DNA of 36,732 nt from AP-16 sp036395835 (GCA_036395835.1 DASWCW010000024.1:1-36732), one strand, 5' to 3'. Positions 1 through 7,768 are shown, numbered from the stretch's first letter. Notes: a model not told the origin generated them from the letters alone. Made by a program: numbers and translations.

Positions 1-597
1 CGCCAGCCGATCGAGAGCGGCGAAGTCCTGATCTCGCGCGCCAATCACCGCGTGACCTATCCGTCGCGCCTGATGCTGGTCGCCGCCATGAATCCGTGCC
101 GCTGCGGGCGCGCCAACGAGCCGGGGTTCTCCTGCAACCGCGGACCGAACCCGCGCTGCGCGGCGGACTATCAGGCGCGCATTTCCGGGCCGCTGATGGA
201 CCGCATCGATCTGCACATCGAAGTCCCGGCCGTGAGCGCCGCCGACCTGATCCTGCCGCCGCCCGCCGAGGGCAGCCGCGAGGTCGCCGCGCGCGTCGCC
301 GCCGCGCGCGAGATGCAGGTAAAACGCTACGCCGCGCTCGGGCTTGCGGGCGTGCGCACCAACGCGCAGGCGCAAGGCCCCGTGCTCGAGGAGATCGCCA
401 AGTCGGACGCCGCCGGGCTGAAACTGTTGCGCGACGCCGCCGAGGCGATGCGGCTCTCCGCGCGCGGCTATCACCGCGTGCTGCGCGTCGCGCGCACGCT
501 CGCCGACCTCGACGGCGCGGGAAACGTCGGCCGCATCCACCTCGCCGAGGCGCTGTCCTACCGCACGCTCATCGACGAGGTGCGCCGCGCGGCGTGA
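1..597 (+). CDS. comM: ComM/YifB family Mg-chelatase-like AAA+ ATPase, 3' part
   Basis: This is the C-terminal part of a ComM (YifB) protein; the frame is open from base 1, so the gene begins outside the window. The visible 198 residues include the motif MNPCRCG followed by a Cys-containing stretch (GFSCNRGPNPRC), typical of the zinc-binding segment of this family, then DRIDLHIEVP and the helical Mg_chelatase C-terminal domain with SARGYHRVLRVARTLADLDG. ComM is an AAA+ helicase that drives branch migration during natural transformation in Vibrio and Acinetobacter; in alphaproteobacteria the role is inferred from the family. The Walker motifs lie upstream and cannot be seen. The stop at 595-597 overlaps a possible GTG start of the next gene (GTGA at 594-597), which suggests translational coupling. 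Confidence 0.93.
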   Translation, partial: RQPIESGEVLISRANHRVTYPSRLMLVAAMNPCRCGRANEPGFSCNRGPNPRCAADYQARISGPLMDRIDLHIEVPAVSAADLILPPPAEGSREVAARVAAAREMQVKRYAALGLAGVRTNAQAQGPVLEEIAKSDAAGLKLLRDAAEAMRLSARGYHRVLRVARTLADLDGAGNVGRIHLAEALSYRTLIDEVRRAA

Positions 598-620
598 GCG
601 GCCAAATTGCGGCCGAAGAG

Positions 621-1316
621 ATGCCGGATCACTACGATGCCCCCGCCGACTTGATCCGCTTCGAGCACCGGCTCGTGCATCTGGACAAGGCGATCGACCG
701 GGGCAGTGCCAAGATCGTCGCCATCGGTTCCTCTTCCACGCAAGGTGTCGGAGCGAGCTCGGCGGAGCGATCCTATCCGGCGCGCCTCGCGGTCGAGCTG
801 ACGACCCGATATCCCGGTGTGCCGATCACGGTGGAGAACAAGGGCGTCGGCGGCCAGGAGGCCGGCGACGAGCTGGCGCGTTTTCAGAAGGACGTGATCG
901 ATGAAGCGCCGAGCCTGGTGATCTGGCAGATAGGAACCAACGCGGTTTGGAAGCAGTACGATCTTTTGCAAGTGGCCGGCGATATTCGTACGGGATTGAA
1001 GAGGCTCGGGGACTTGCCCATGGACGTCGTTCTCATGGATCTCCAGTACGCCCCCGCGGTCCTGCAATATCCCAGCGAAGCCGAGCGTATGGTTGCGCTG
1101 ATTGCCGAGGCCGCCCGGGAGGCGCGCGCCAACTTGCTCCGCCGGTTCGCCCTCATGGGTTATTGGAACGTGATCGAGCGGATTCCGTTCGATCAAACGA
1201 TCGAAAGGGAGCCTGACGGATTACAGCTTCACCAGAATGATTGGAGCTATGCCGGTGTGGCGACAGCGCTCGCGAGGGCAATCACCGAGGCGGCTCCTCG
1301 CGTGGGCGCCACCTAG
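621..1316 (+). CDS. SGNH/GDSL-type hydrolase
   Basis: A 231-residue SGNH-fold hydrolase, probably an esterase or lipase of unknown substrate. Block I reads AIGSSSTQGVG, with the nucleophile serine in a GSS rather than GDS context. Block III is IGTNA (family usual GTND). The C-terminal Asp/His block is DGLQLHQND, two residues longer between Asp and His than the common DGLH. No signal peptide is evident, so it is probably cytoplasmic. An earlier in-frame GTG at 594 overlaps the comM stop by four bases and has a GAGG about 13 bases upstream; the ATG at 621 has GAAGAG directly against it, so neither start is clearly better. The gene is probably cotranscribed with comM. The fold is clear, the exact substrate is not. 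Confidence 0.85.
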   Translation: MPDHYDAPADLIRFEHRLVHLDKAIDRGSAKIVAIGSSSTQGVGASSAERSYPARLAVELTTRYPGVPITVENKGVGGQEAGDELARFQKDVIDEAPSLVIWQIGTNAVWKQYDLLQVAGDIRTGLKRLGDLPMDVVLMDLQYAPAVLQYPSEAERMVALIAEAAREARANLLRRFALMGYWNVIERIPFDQTIEREPDGLQLHQNDWSYAGVATALARAITEAAPRVGAT

Positions 1317-1363
1317 TCTAGGAAATGCGAGCTGCGTCCGGATCGCCCTAAGAACACAAGCGC

Positions 1364-2287
1364 TCAGAAGCTGTAGGCAACGCCCAATCGCAGCGTATGG
1401 AAGCTCGCGCTCACGTCGGCGACTGCCGCGGAAGAGCCGGCGTTCGGCAGCGCGCTGCCGGAAGTGGTGCGGATGAGCGGGATATTCTTGCTGGATCGGC
1501 CGAGATCGGTGAAGCGGTACTCGGCCCTGACCTTCCAATTGGGGCCGAGCGCAGTTTCGATGCCGGCGCCGGCGGTCCAGCCGATGCGCAGGTCGTTCCA
1601 GCTCCCGGCTCCGAACGTGGTATGGGTGACCGAGCCGCCGCCGATTTCGTTGTACACGCTCGTGGCCGAAAAGCTGAACGCGCTGTCGACCGACCCGAAG
1701 GCAACCCCGCCGGTGCCGTAGAGCAGGATCGAAGGCGTCAGCAGGCCGCCCAATCGCAGGCGGGCGGAAGCATCCCAATTCTGCCGAACCTGTCCGGTGA
1801 AGAACTCGGTGCGGCTGGCGGTGTCGGTCTGGCCCGGCGTATTGGTGTTGCCGTAAAACGCGTTGGTCATCACGATCGCGTTCGGCGCGCTCTCGGTCTT
1901 CTTCGCCGCGAAATCCGCCTCGGCGCCGACCACCATCCTGCCGAATTGGTAATTGTATCCGACGAAGCCGCCTCCGGTGAGGCTGGCCTTGTGGCCGTCG
2001 AAACCGAACGCGGGATCGGGGTCGCTCGTCGGGGACAGCAACTTTGCGCCGCCGGTCCCGGTCACGGCGAAGAATTGGTTGGCGCCATGCTCGTCGAATT
2101 TCTGGTGCCCGATCGTGGCACCGATGAAGCCGCCGAGATAAAATCCGCTCCAGGGCGAGCGCACCGGGTATGGGGTCGCGTAAGGCGGCGGCGCGTAGGC
2201 GGGACGACCGTAAAGATCGGCGGCTTGCGCCGTTAGCGGCGATATCAGCAGCACTGCGACCGCAACGATACCCAACGATGCGCGCAT
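1364..2287 (-). CDS. Outer membrane beta-barrel protein (Omp25/Omp31-like)
   Basis: A 307-residue outer-membrane protein. It begins with a signal peptide (hydrophobic VAVAVLLISPLT, cleavage expected after AQA before ADLYG), followed by a Pro/Tyr-rich linker and WSGFYLGGFIG, the hallmark start of the alphaproteobacterial Omp25/Omp31 beta-barrel. Alternating amphipathic strands follow, with VVGAEADFA, LRIGWTAGAGIETALG and WKVRAEYRFTDLG as typical strand motifs, and the protein ends LGVAYSF with the C-terminal Phe recognised by the BAM machinery. These are abundant surface proteins that stabilise the envelope; a specific ligand cannot be inferred. GGAGG five bases before the ATG supports the start. 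It runs opposite to the SGNH hydrolase, and their 3' ends are 47 bases apart. Confidence 0.93.
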   Translation of the reverse strand: MRASLGIVAVAVLLISPLTAQAADLYGRPAYAPPPYATPYPVRSPWSGFYLGGFIGATIGHQKFDEHGANQFFAVTGTGGAKLLSPTSDPDPAFGFDGHKASLTGGGFVGYNYQFGRMVVGAEADFAAKKTESAPNAIVMTNAFYGNTNTPGQTDTASRTEFFTGQVRQNWDASARLRLGGLLTPSILLYGTGGVAFGSVDSAFSFSATSVYNEIGGGSVTHTTFGAGSWNDLRIGWTAGAGIETALGPNWKVRAEYRFTDLGRSSKNIPLIRTTSGSALPNAGSSAAVADVSASFHTLRLGVAYSF

Positions 2288-2528
2288 GGCGTCCTCCGCG
2301 TCCCAAAACCCCGGATCCAGACAACAACAGTGGGCTTAAGGCCGAACTAATAAACGCGGTTAACGATCCGGGACGAACGAGCGGTGGATCCGAATCGATG
2401 GCTCGGAGATCGCCTGGCCGCCATCGACGATGCTTATCGCGGGACCGATCGAAACCTGCGACGTTGCGGCACAGCGCTCGGGAGCATCAGGCGGGCTAAG
2501 AAGGCAGCATAACTGGACCATTCGACTA

Positions 2529-2562
2529 AAAACCGGCTTTGGCATCCGCCAGAGCCGGTTTT
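2529..2562. terminator. Strong bidirectional intrinsic terminator
   Basis: A 15-bp stem (2529-2543 with 2548-2562, one G-U pair) closes a 4-base loop ATCC. The stem has AAAA on its left and TTTT on its right, so either strand ends in a U-run. No protein gene ends within about 240 bases on the left side; on the right, the gene read leftward ends at 2914, about 350 bases away. Confidence 0.8.
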
Positions 2563-2849
2563 GTTTGGAATTCTCAACTGCATCCGCACGCATAGCGGCC
2601 CGCGATCTCGCCACCGGTGCGAAATGCTTCACCCGCGCAGGACAGCGACAAAAGGCGGGACCCCGCCGGCTGCTAATCAGCTCGCTGAGACGAAATTCCG
2701 ATTGCCCATCGAAATCAAAGCCGCGGCGACTCCGATCCGCAGCGGCGGAATGGAATTCTGCAAACTTCAGACGCTCCGACCGGGCGTCAGATACGCAGGT
2801 ACCCCCCGCGCCCGGGAAGGAATTCCGGACGCCCGCAACGGAGCAGTGT

Positions 2850-2884
2850 CAGAAGAGCCCTCGGCGAGCCGAGTGGCTCTTCTG
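2850..2884 (-). terminator. Long GC-rich hairpin after the 2914-3330 gene
   Basis: Arms 2850-2859 (CAGAAGAGCC) and 2875-2884 (GGCTCTTCTG) pair perfectly, and an inner stem CTCGG/CCGAG (2860-2864 with 2869-2873) caps it. It sits about 30 bases beyond the stop of the leftward gene. There is no U-run on either strand, so it may be a 3'-end stabilising structure or a weak terminator rather than a classical one. Confidence 0.5.
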
Positions 2885-2913
2885 TATCCGAGAGCTCGCC
2901 GGCACGCGACCGA

Positions 2914-3330
2914 TCAGGCCTCGACCAGAGCAACCGGCCTCTCCGTGGCCTCGATTTCGGCCTGGGCGGAGGCGGGCAATTGCAGCACTTTCGCGCGCTG
3001 GCCTTCGCACAAACGCGTGAGCAGCACGATCTGACCGCCCGGGAATTCGAGCGCGTCATGATGCACATGCGGCTGGTCGTTATTGACCTTGCGGAACCGC
3101 GCCAGTTTTTCCCCGACCTTTCGGTTCGGAAGGAAAGAGCCGAGCGCAGGATCGTATTCCACATCGCTCTCGAACGCGAGCTCGGTGCCCGGAAGCAGGC
3201 ACACCGCCACATTCGGATCGTCCCCGGCCGCAAAGCCGCGGGTAATCGAATTGTGGAATTTCGTCGATACGAGCTCGTCGCCGACCTTGGCGGGCCGAGA
3301 CGCTACGTGTTGCAGACTGTAGTCACACAT
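2914..3330 (-). CDS. Conserved rhizobial protein of unknown function
   Basis: A 138-residue protein that I recognise only as a type common in Bradyrhizobium relatives, starting MCDYSLQHVASRPAKVGDEL. It has no signal peptide or membrane segment. Visible features are a central VAVCLLPGTELAFESDV, a His-containing NNDQPHVHHDALEF segment and an acidic C-terminus. The paired histidines and the two N-terminal-half cysteines might bind metal, but nothing proves this. It is monocistronic, with the peroxiredoxin upstream on the same strand separated by about 450 bases that hold a terminator. Function unknown. Confidence 0.8.
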   Translation of the reverse strand: MCDYSLQHVASRPAKVGDELVSTKFHNSITRGFAAGDDPNVAVCLLPGTELAFESDVEYDPALGSFLPNRKVGEKLARFRKVNNDQPHVHHDALEFPGGQIVLLTRLCEGQRAKVLQLPASAQAEIEATERPVALVEA

Positions 3331-3396
3331 CGAAGGTTCTCCTCTGGCTGTGACCAGGGACGCGCCCCTTCGCTTTGAACAATCCGAAGTTCCTCC

Positions 3397-3467
3397 TGGT
3401 TCCCACCGGACTCGAATCCGGCCTAACGGCGCCGCCGGGTGATGCCCGCGCGACCGAGGTCGGAACC
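3397..3467 (-). other. 71-nt tRNA-like or structured leader segment
   Basis: On the minus strand the segment begins GGTTCC and ends GGGAACCA, so its ends pair over six bases. Inside it are hairpins CCGGA/TCCGG around TTCGAG, CGGG/CCCG around CATCA, and GACC/GGTC. It resembles a tRNA in size and ends, but the T-arm geometry is wrong and there is no anticodon loop with U33. It lies 67 bases upstream of the start at 3330 on the same strand, so it may be a structured 5' leader or a decayed tRNA end. Confidence 0.3.
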
Positions 3468-3703
3468 GTTACGGCGTCACGGACTTGCCCTGTCAGATCG
3501 CGCCCGCGGATCGAAAGAACCGGTGGCGGGCGCCGCTTTGCGCTCGCGGCACGGATCGCGAAAGCAGACGAATTTCGGCCACGGAGGCGAGGTTTGCGAC
3601 GCGGACCGGCGCCGCCGCCGTTCTGGCGGAGAGCCGATTGCGGGCAATCCCTGCTTCTCAAGAAATAGACGAGTGCCCCGAGCGGGCCGCGCGATGCCGA
3701 TGT

Positions 3704-3741
3704 GAAAATGCCGCAAGCCGGACCTCTCCGGCTCGCGGCAT
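3704..3741 (-). terminator. Intrinsic terminator of the peroxiredoxin gene
   Basis: A near-perfect stem (3708-3721 with 3728-3741, arms ATGCCGCAAGCCGG and CCGGCTCGCGGCAT with one mismatch) closes a 6-base loop. Read on the minus strand it is followed by TTTTC. It sits 36 bases beyond the peroxiredoxin stop. Confidence 0.8.
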
Positions 3742-3777
3742 GTCAAGGTTTCCGCGTGGTAAACGCGACGGCGAAGG

Positions 3778-4440
3778 TCACGTCCTCGGCTGGGGAACGA
3801 TGCGGATATAGGGCCTCGGCGCCTTCCAGCCTTGCGGATAGGTCTTCTTGGCCTCTTCGTCGGAGACCGAGCCCGCGATGATCACGTCGTCGCCCTGCTT
3901 CCAGTTCACCGGGGTCGCGACCTTGTGCTTGGCGGTGAGCTGCAGGGAATCCAGCACGCGCAGCACCTCGTCGAAATTGCGACCTGTGGTCATCGGATAG
4001 GCGATGATGAGCTTCACCTTCTTGTCGGGTCCGACGATGAACACGTTGCGCACGGTCTGATTGTCGGCCGGGGTGCGCCCCTGCGCGCTCGTCCCGGCGC
4101 TCGCCGGCAGCATGCCGTAGAGCTTGGAGATCTTCAGGTCGGGGTCGCCGATCATCGGATAGTTCGGCGCGTGGCCCTGGGTCTCCTTGATGTCGTTCGC
4201 CCATTTGGAGTGGCTGTCGACCGGATCGACGGAAAGGCCGATGATCTTCGTGTTGCGCCGGTCGAACTCCGGCTTGAGCTTGGCCATATAGCCGAGCTCC
4301 GTGGTGCAGACCGGCGTGAAATCCTTCGGGTGCGAAAACAGCACCGCCCAGGAATTGCCGATCCAATCGTGGAACCGAATGGAACCCTCGGTGGTCTGTG
4401 CCTCGAAATCCGGGGCCGTGTCGTTGATCGCCAGTGCCAT
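3778..4440 (-). CDS. 1-Cys peroxiredoxin (Prx6 family)
   Basis: A 220-residue cytoplasmic peroxiredoxin of the Prx6 (1-Cys) class, which reduces hydrogen peroxide and organic hydroperoxides. The AhpC/TSA domain carries the active-site motif FTPVCTTE around residue 45 in the context SHPKDFTPVCTTELG. This is the only cysteine in the protein, so there is no resolving Cys and reduction must come from an outside thiol. The Prx6 C-terminal domain is present (TPVNWKQGDDVII, then YPQGWKAPRPYIR). Length matches the family (about 215-225). A plausible ribosome site (AGGGAGG) precedes the ATG by a few bases, and a good terminator follows the gene. It appears to be transcribed alone. Confidence 0.96.
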   Translation of the reverse strand: MALAINDTAPDFEAQTTEGSIRFHDWIGNSWAVLFSHPKDFTPVCTTELGYMAKLKPEFDRRNTKIIGLSVDPVDSHSKWANDIKETQGHAPNYPMIGDPDLKISKLYGMLPASAGTSAQGRTPADNQTVRNVFIVGPDKKVKLIIAYPMTTGRNFDEVLRVLDSLQLTAKHKVATPVNWKQGDDVIIAGSVSDEEAKKTYPQGWKAPRPYIRIVPQPRT

Positions 4441-4708
4441 GACATACCTCCCTCAATTGGCCGTAACGTAGCCTCAGGCGGCCTTGGATTTCAAAGAGAA
4501 AATATTTTTGAGGGTCAAGAGCGCGAGAGCATGAGGCGCCTGCCGCGGGCGCGCCGCGGGTCGTTGTGTTTTGCATGCGAGCGCAAGCCCCCGCGCTGGG
4601 TCCCCCGCTGCGACCTCGCCGGATTCGGGCCAGCGGCCTCGCGCGCTCGCGCATGGCAGGCAAGCGCCCGATCGATCGCGCCCCGCGCCCGCGCTGCGCA
4701 CGGCCGGA

Positions 4709-5332
4709 TCAGATGATCATCAGAAAAATCCCGCAGACACCGAGGGCGAGGATCCAGGCCAGATCGAGATTGATCCAGGCGGAGCGCAGGAAGGCGAGCC
4801 CCACCCATTCGTACACGATGAGCGAGACGACGCCGATCGTCCCCAGCATCACACCGGTATGGAGGGCAACGGCCGCCAGCGCAATGGAGCCGCTCGCGGC
4901 CGTCACGCCTGTGGCGCCGGATAGACATAACGGGATGAGCACCGGGATCAGCATCAGCCCGGCCCCATGCGCGCTCGCCATGAGGAACGACCACAGCGCC
5001 AGCCCGGCAAGGCCGGTCTGCATGCCGACGCGCAAGCGATGCCGGTGGCCATAGATCGCGTGCCAGAGCGCCCATGCAATCAGGATGGCGCCTGCGACAT
5101 GGCTGAGCATGCCGTGATCGATCACGAGACCGAGCACCAGGACCGCAAACACCACGACGGCGATCGCCGTGGCGTGCCCGAGCGCGATCGGCAAGAGCGA
5201 AAGCAACACGACCGCGCCGCTGCGGCGATGCAATCCCAGCGCAACCGCGAACAGCCAGCCCATGGCCGGATTGATGCCGTGGAAAAAACCCAGCCCGGCG
5301 AGCGCCAGCCAGGGCCAGAGCTCTGCAGGCAT
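4709..5332 (-). CDS. Multi-pass inner membrane protein, function unknown
   Basis: A 207-residue integral membrane protein with about six hydrophobic helices. The N-terminal helix contains GFFHGINPAMGWLFAVALGL, and a second conserved-looking His occurs in ALGHATAIAVVVFAVL. The His/Pro/Gly pattern in the first helix resembles that of small metal-efflux or LysE-like transporters, but I cannot assign it to a characterised family. The gene reads in the same direction as the peroxiredoxin, whose start lies 268 bases downstream; that gap holds no supported gene. A palindromic repeat lies just upstream of the start. Transport is inferred only from topology. Confidence 0.8.
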   Translation of the reverse strand: MPAELWPWLALAGLGFFHGINPAMGWLFAVALGLHRRSGAVVLLSLLPIALGHATAIAVVVFAVLVLGLVIDHGMLSHVAGAILIAWALWHAIYGHRHRLRVGMQTGLAGLALWSFLMASAHGAGLMLIPVLIPLCLSGATGVTAASGSIALAAVALHTGVMLGTIGVVSLIVYEWVGLAFLRSAWINLDLAWILALGVCGIFLMII

Positions 5333-5349
5333 GCGGCAGAAATCAGTTG

Positions 5350-5473
5350 GTCATTCCGGCCGAACGCGAAGCGTGAGAGCCGGAACCTATGGCCACCGCT
5401 TTATGAATATTCCTGAAGCCGGTGTTCATAGGTCCCGGCGCGCGCTCGCTGCGCTCGCTTGGCCGGGATGACG
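5350..5473. repeat. Palindromic intergenic repeat (inverted pair)
   Basis: Two related units face each other: 5350-5398 starting GTCATTCCGGCC and, on the other strand, 5422-5472 starting GTCATCCCGGCC. Both continue through an alternating GCGA/GCGC-rich stretch to GGAACCTATG or GGGACCTATG and an ACCG. A short AT-containing spacer separates them. This is the form of the dispersed palindromic elements common between genes in Bradyrhizobium-type genomes. It lies between two leftward genes, downstream of the selenium-binding protein stop. Confidence 0.75.
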
Positions 5474-5531
5474 GTTTGAGCATCTGTTGATCCGCGCTGT
5501 GGTCCTCCGCCGCTGTCGTCCGCGCTCCGCC

Positions 5532-6923
5532 TCACGGATAGCAATAGGAATCCGAGGAGCAGTCGCCGCCGTCGAGCCGGACCTGATGCGGCCGGTGACT
5601 CTTCGGCCATTCGACGAAGAACTTCGGATCGAAGGCAATGCCGCCTTCGGGCTTGGCATCGAGCTTCACCATCCAGCCGTCGATGCCCGCAGGATAGAAT
5701 TGCGGGTCGATCGCGCCGTAGAGCGAGTTGGTGAAATACACCCGCTTGCCGTCCCGGCTGATCTCGACCATTTGCGGGCCGCCGCTGAGTGCGCCGTTCT
5801 TGCCGCCCGGATGGCTCGCGCGCGAAACGATGCCGCCGATGCGCACCTTGCCGGTGAGCTTGGGCTTGAACGGATCGGAGACGTCGTATTGCTGGAGGTC
5901 GCCGGTGCCCCAGCAGGCGACATAGAGGTAGCGGTCGTCCATCGACAGATCGATGTCGGTGACGAGCGGCGGCACCGCCTTGAAGCCCTTGAGCACCGGC
6001 GGCAGGTCGTCGGGATCCGCCGGCTCGGCCGGAATGTCGATGATCTTCGTGACCGCCCATTTGTCGCCGTCGCGATGCCAGGTCCAGATCGAGGACGACA
6101 AATCCTTGAGGCTGATGACGCAATTCACGAAGCCGTAGGCCTTGGTGGGATCGTGCGCGGGACGCAGCTCGAACACGAGCTGGTACTCCGGGCCGAAGTC
6201 GATCTCCTGCAGGTGCTTGCGTTTGGTGAAATCCCAGAAATGCAGGCGTCGGCCGTATTTGGCGCCGAGCAGGATTTCCGGCACCAGCCCGTTCTCGAAG
6301 GTGTCGGGCGTGCCCCATTCGCTCGTCACCAGGGTGTCGTAGCCGAGATGCCACCAGCCGTCATAGCTGAGCTGCTGCGGCCCGCGGTCGACCTCCCAGC
6401 GGCCGAGCGGCTCGAAGCTCTCGTGATCGATCATGAAGATGCCGCCCGGCGCCTTGCCGTCCTTGTTGCCGAGCGCGACCACATAGATGCCGCCGGGACC
6501 GCAATGAACCGTGTGGGGCCGCGTGTAGCCGGTCTTCTCCGCGATCTCTTCGGGCTCGATGACCTTCACGATCTTCGGCTTGCGCGGATCGGGCTTGGTG
6601 TCGAGGATGTGAATGCGCGAGGAGCGCAAGCCCGGCACCACCAGATAGCGCCGCTCGACGTGGGGATGCGGCGCGTTCGGGCACAGGCACGACGAGCAGG
6701 CGTTCCAGCCGAAATGATGCAGTTCGTCGCCGGCGGTCGGCATATCGACGCTGCCGAGGATGCTCGCATAGCTTTTGGAACCGGGGTCGACGTCGACCAC
6801 CGCGATTGCGTCCGGTTTCTTGCGCGCCGGATCGAAGGCGGCCACATAGGCGAATTTTTCCGGCGGCGCCTTCATGGCCATGCGCGGGGATGGATAAAAA
6901 CTGGGATCGGGTCTCCAGGTCAT
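5532..6923 (-). CDS. Selenium-binding protein / methanethiol oxidase (SELENBP1 family)
   Basis: A 463-residue member of the SBP56/SELENBP1 family. Characterised members oxidise methanethiol to formaldehyde, hydrogen sulfide and hydrogen peroxide, and bacterial ones (MtoX) need copper. Family landmarks are all present: WNACSSCLC near residue 70, with the conserved CSSC pair; HTVHCGPGG; TSEWGTP; ITVSMDD-like DIDLSMDDRYLYVACWGTGD; and the C-terminal DSYCYP. I see no signal peptide, although some bacterial homologues are periplasmic. The frame is open further upstream, but the ATG at 6923 has GGGAG seven bases before it and begins the conserved protein, so I place the start there. It diverges from a truncated acetyltransferase gene. 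Confidence 0.94.
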   Translation of the reverse strand: MTWRPDPSFYPSPRMAMKAPPEKFAYVAAFDPARKKPDAIAVVDVDPGSKSYASILGSVDMPTAGDELHHFGWNACSSCLCPNAPHPHVERRYLVVPGLRSSRIHILDTKPDPRKPKIVKVIEPEEIAEKTGYTRPHTVHCGPGGIYVVALGNKDGKAPGGIFMIDHESFEPLGRWEVDRGPQQLSYDGWWHLGYDTLVTSEWGTPDTFENGLVPEILLGAKYGRRLHFWDFTKRKHLQEIDFGPEYQLVFELRPAHDPTKAYGFVNCVISLKDLSSSIWTWHRDGDKWAVTKIIDIPAEPADPDDLPPVLKGFKAVPPLVTDIDLSMDDRYLYVACWGTGDLQQYDVSDPFKPKLTGKVRIGGIVSRASHPGGKNGALSGGPQMVEISRDGKRVYFTNSLYGAIDPQFYPAGIDGWMVKLDAKPEGGIAFDPKFFVEWPKSHRPHQVRLDGGDCSSDSYCYP

Positions 6924-6982
6924 GGCGTTCTCCCATCGGCTTCGCATTCCGCTGGGCGAGCTTAGCGCGTTCCAATTGCGCT

Positions 6983-7282
6983 GGCGATGGACCAAGACGT
7001 CGATTCCGTCGCCACATGCCCGATCCAATTCCAGTGGCTCTCCTTGCGCGGCTCGCGATCGATCGCCGCCATCAAGGTCGCGGACTCGGACGCGCGCTGT
7101 TTCGCGACGCCGCAATACGCGTTGCGCACGCTGCTGATGTGATCGGCATCCGCGGCATTCTCGTGCACGCGGTCTCGGCGAACGCCAAGGCATTTTATCT
7201 CGCCCTTGGGTTCGAACCCTCCCCGATGGAAGCGATGACGCTGATGGTCACCCTGGCCGATGTGCGCGGGAGCCTTGAATGA
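6983..7282 (+). pseudogene. Truncated TacT-like GNAT acetyltransferase (toxin remnant)
   Basis: This frame encodes the C-terminal half of a GNAT acetyltransferase of the TacT/AtaT toxin family. It matches from the RRHMPDPIPV segment onward: LARLAIDRRHQGRGLGRALFRDA contains the acetyl-CoA pyrophosphate loop (RRHQGRGLG), then IRGILVHAVSANAKAFYLALGFEPSPMEAM ends the fold. The first roughly 70 residues expected for the family are missing; the upstream frame runs into the start of the divergent selenium-binding gene. An ATG at 7016 could in principle start an 88-residue product, but it would lack the first strands of the fold. No DUF1778 (TacA) antitoxin gene is visible next to it. I interpret it as a deletion remnant. 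Confidence 0.75.
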
Positions 7283-7300
7283 ATTTCTCCCGATCGATTT

Positions 7301-7768
7301 TCATGCCGGGGCGCTCGGCGCTTTGACCCGATGCGATACCTTGGGGGCGAGGGCGAGATCTGCCGGGCGGACGCGGCGGCCCTCCTTGGTGCGCAGCTCG
7401 AGCCCGATCGCTTCCCCGCTGGTTCGGTCGACCAGCGCCTCCCGCTCATGCGCCTGGAACCGCCATTTGGCGCCCCACAGGCGCAGCGCGATCAGCACCA
7501 TGCCGAGTTCCCGACCCTGATCGGTCAGAACGTATTGGTGCCGAGCGCCGTCCGCCGCCGGGATCTTTTCGAGAATGCCGCAGGCGACGAGCTTCTTCAG
7601 CCGGGCCGCGAGGATGTTCCGGGCAGCACCGAGGCTGCGCTGAAATTCGCCGAACCGGCGCTTGCCCATGAGCGCGTCGCGCACGATCAGCAGCGACCAC
7701 CATTCGCCGATGCAATCGAGCGAGCGCGCGACCGGGCACGGCGCATGCGCCATATTCTTGCGTCTCAT
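7301..7768 (-). CDS. HxlR-family winged-helix transcriptional regulator
   Basis: A 155-residue regulator of the HxlR family. The conserved start CPVARSLDCIGEWWSLLIVRDALMG supplies the family cysteine and the first helices. The winged helix follows (RRFGEFQRSLGAARNILAARLKKLVACGILEK, then wing YVLTDQGRELGMVLIALRLWG). HxlR proteins often sense electrophiles, oxidants or metabolites through the N-terminal Cys; that is family knowledge. The C-terminal 40 residues beyond the domain are basic and of unknown role. A second start (ATG at 7753) is possible. Its 3' end meets the acetyltransferase remnant, and it diverges from the VC0807 pseudogene with a 208-base gap, where it could act. Confidence 0.9.
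   Translation of the reverse strand: MRRKNMAHAPCPVARSLDCIGEWWSLLIVRDALMGKRRFGEFQRSLGAARNILAARLKKLVACGILEKIPAADGARHQYVLTDQGRELGMVLIALRLWGAKWRFQAHEREALVDRTSGEAIGLELRTKEGRRVRPADLALAPKVSHRVKAPSAPA

Larger units (their letters stand above)
2288..2913. other. Intergenic region with terminators, no supported gene
   Basis: This 626-base gap lies between the Omp gene start (read leftward) and the 3' end of the conserved gene at 2914-3330. It must hold the Omp promoter, but I see no clear -35/-10 pair. It contains two strong hairpins, listed separately. Open frames on both strands here are Arg/Ser/Pro-rich with no recognisable protein features, and I do not call them. The hairpin at 2529-2562 is far from any gene end, so a small RNA could lie on either side of it; this is inference only. 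Confidence 0.5.
3331..3777. other. Intergenic region with structured segment and terminator
   Basis: This 447-base stretch separates two leftward genes. It holds a terminator for the peroxiredoxin gene (3704-3741) and a 71-base self-complementary segment (3397-3467) in the 5' leader side of the downstream gene, both listed separately. Open frames here are shadow-like and unsupported. Confidence 0.5.

Noticed and set aside
96..620. A long upstream extension of the SGNH hydrolase frame
   Set aside because: This is an Arg-rich shadow of the comM reading frame; only the part from about 594 or 621 encodes the hydrolase.
2170..3034. Several plus-strand open frames between the Omp gene and the 2914-3330 gene
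   Set aside because: They are Arg/Ser/Pro-rich, cross strong terminator hairpins or overlap known genes antisense, and show no ribosome sites or domains.
3397..3467. A tRNA gene on the minus strand
   Set aside because: The acceptor-like ends pair, but the T loop has six bases instead of seven in the paired form, an extra base separates it from the acceptor stem, and no anticodon loop with U33 can be drawn.
6924..7193. An N-terminal extension of the selenium-binding protein
   Set aside because: The added residues overlap the acetyltransferase remnant, are not conserved in style, and the ATG at 6923 has a good ribosome site and begins the family homology.
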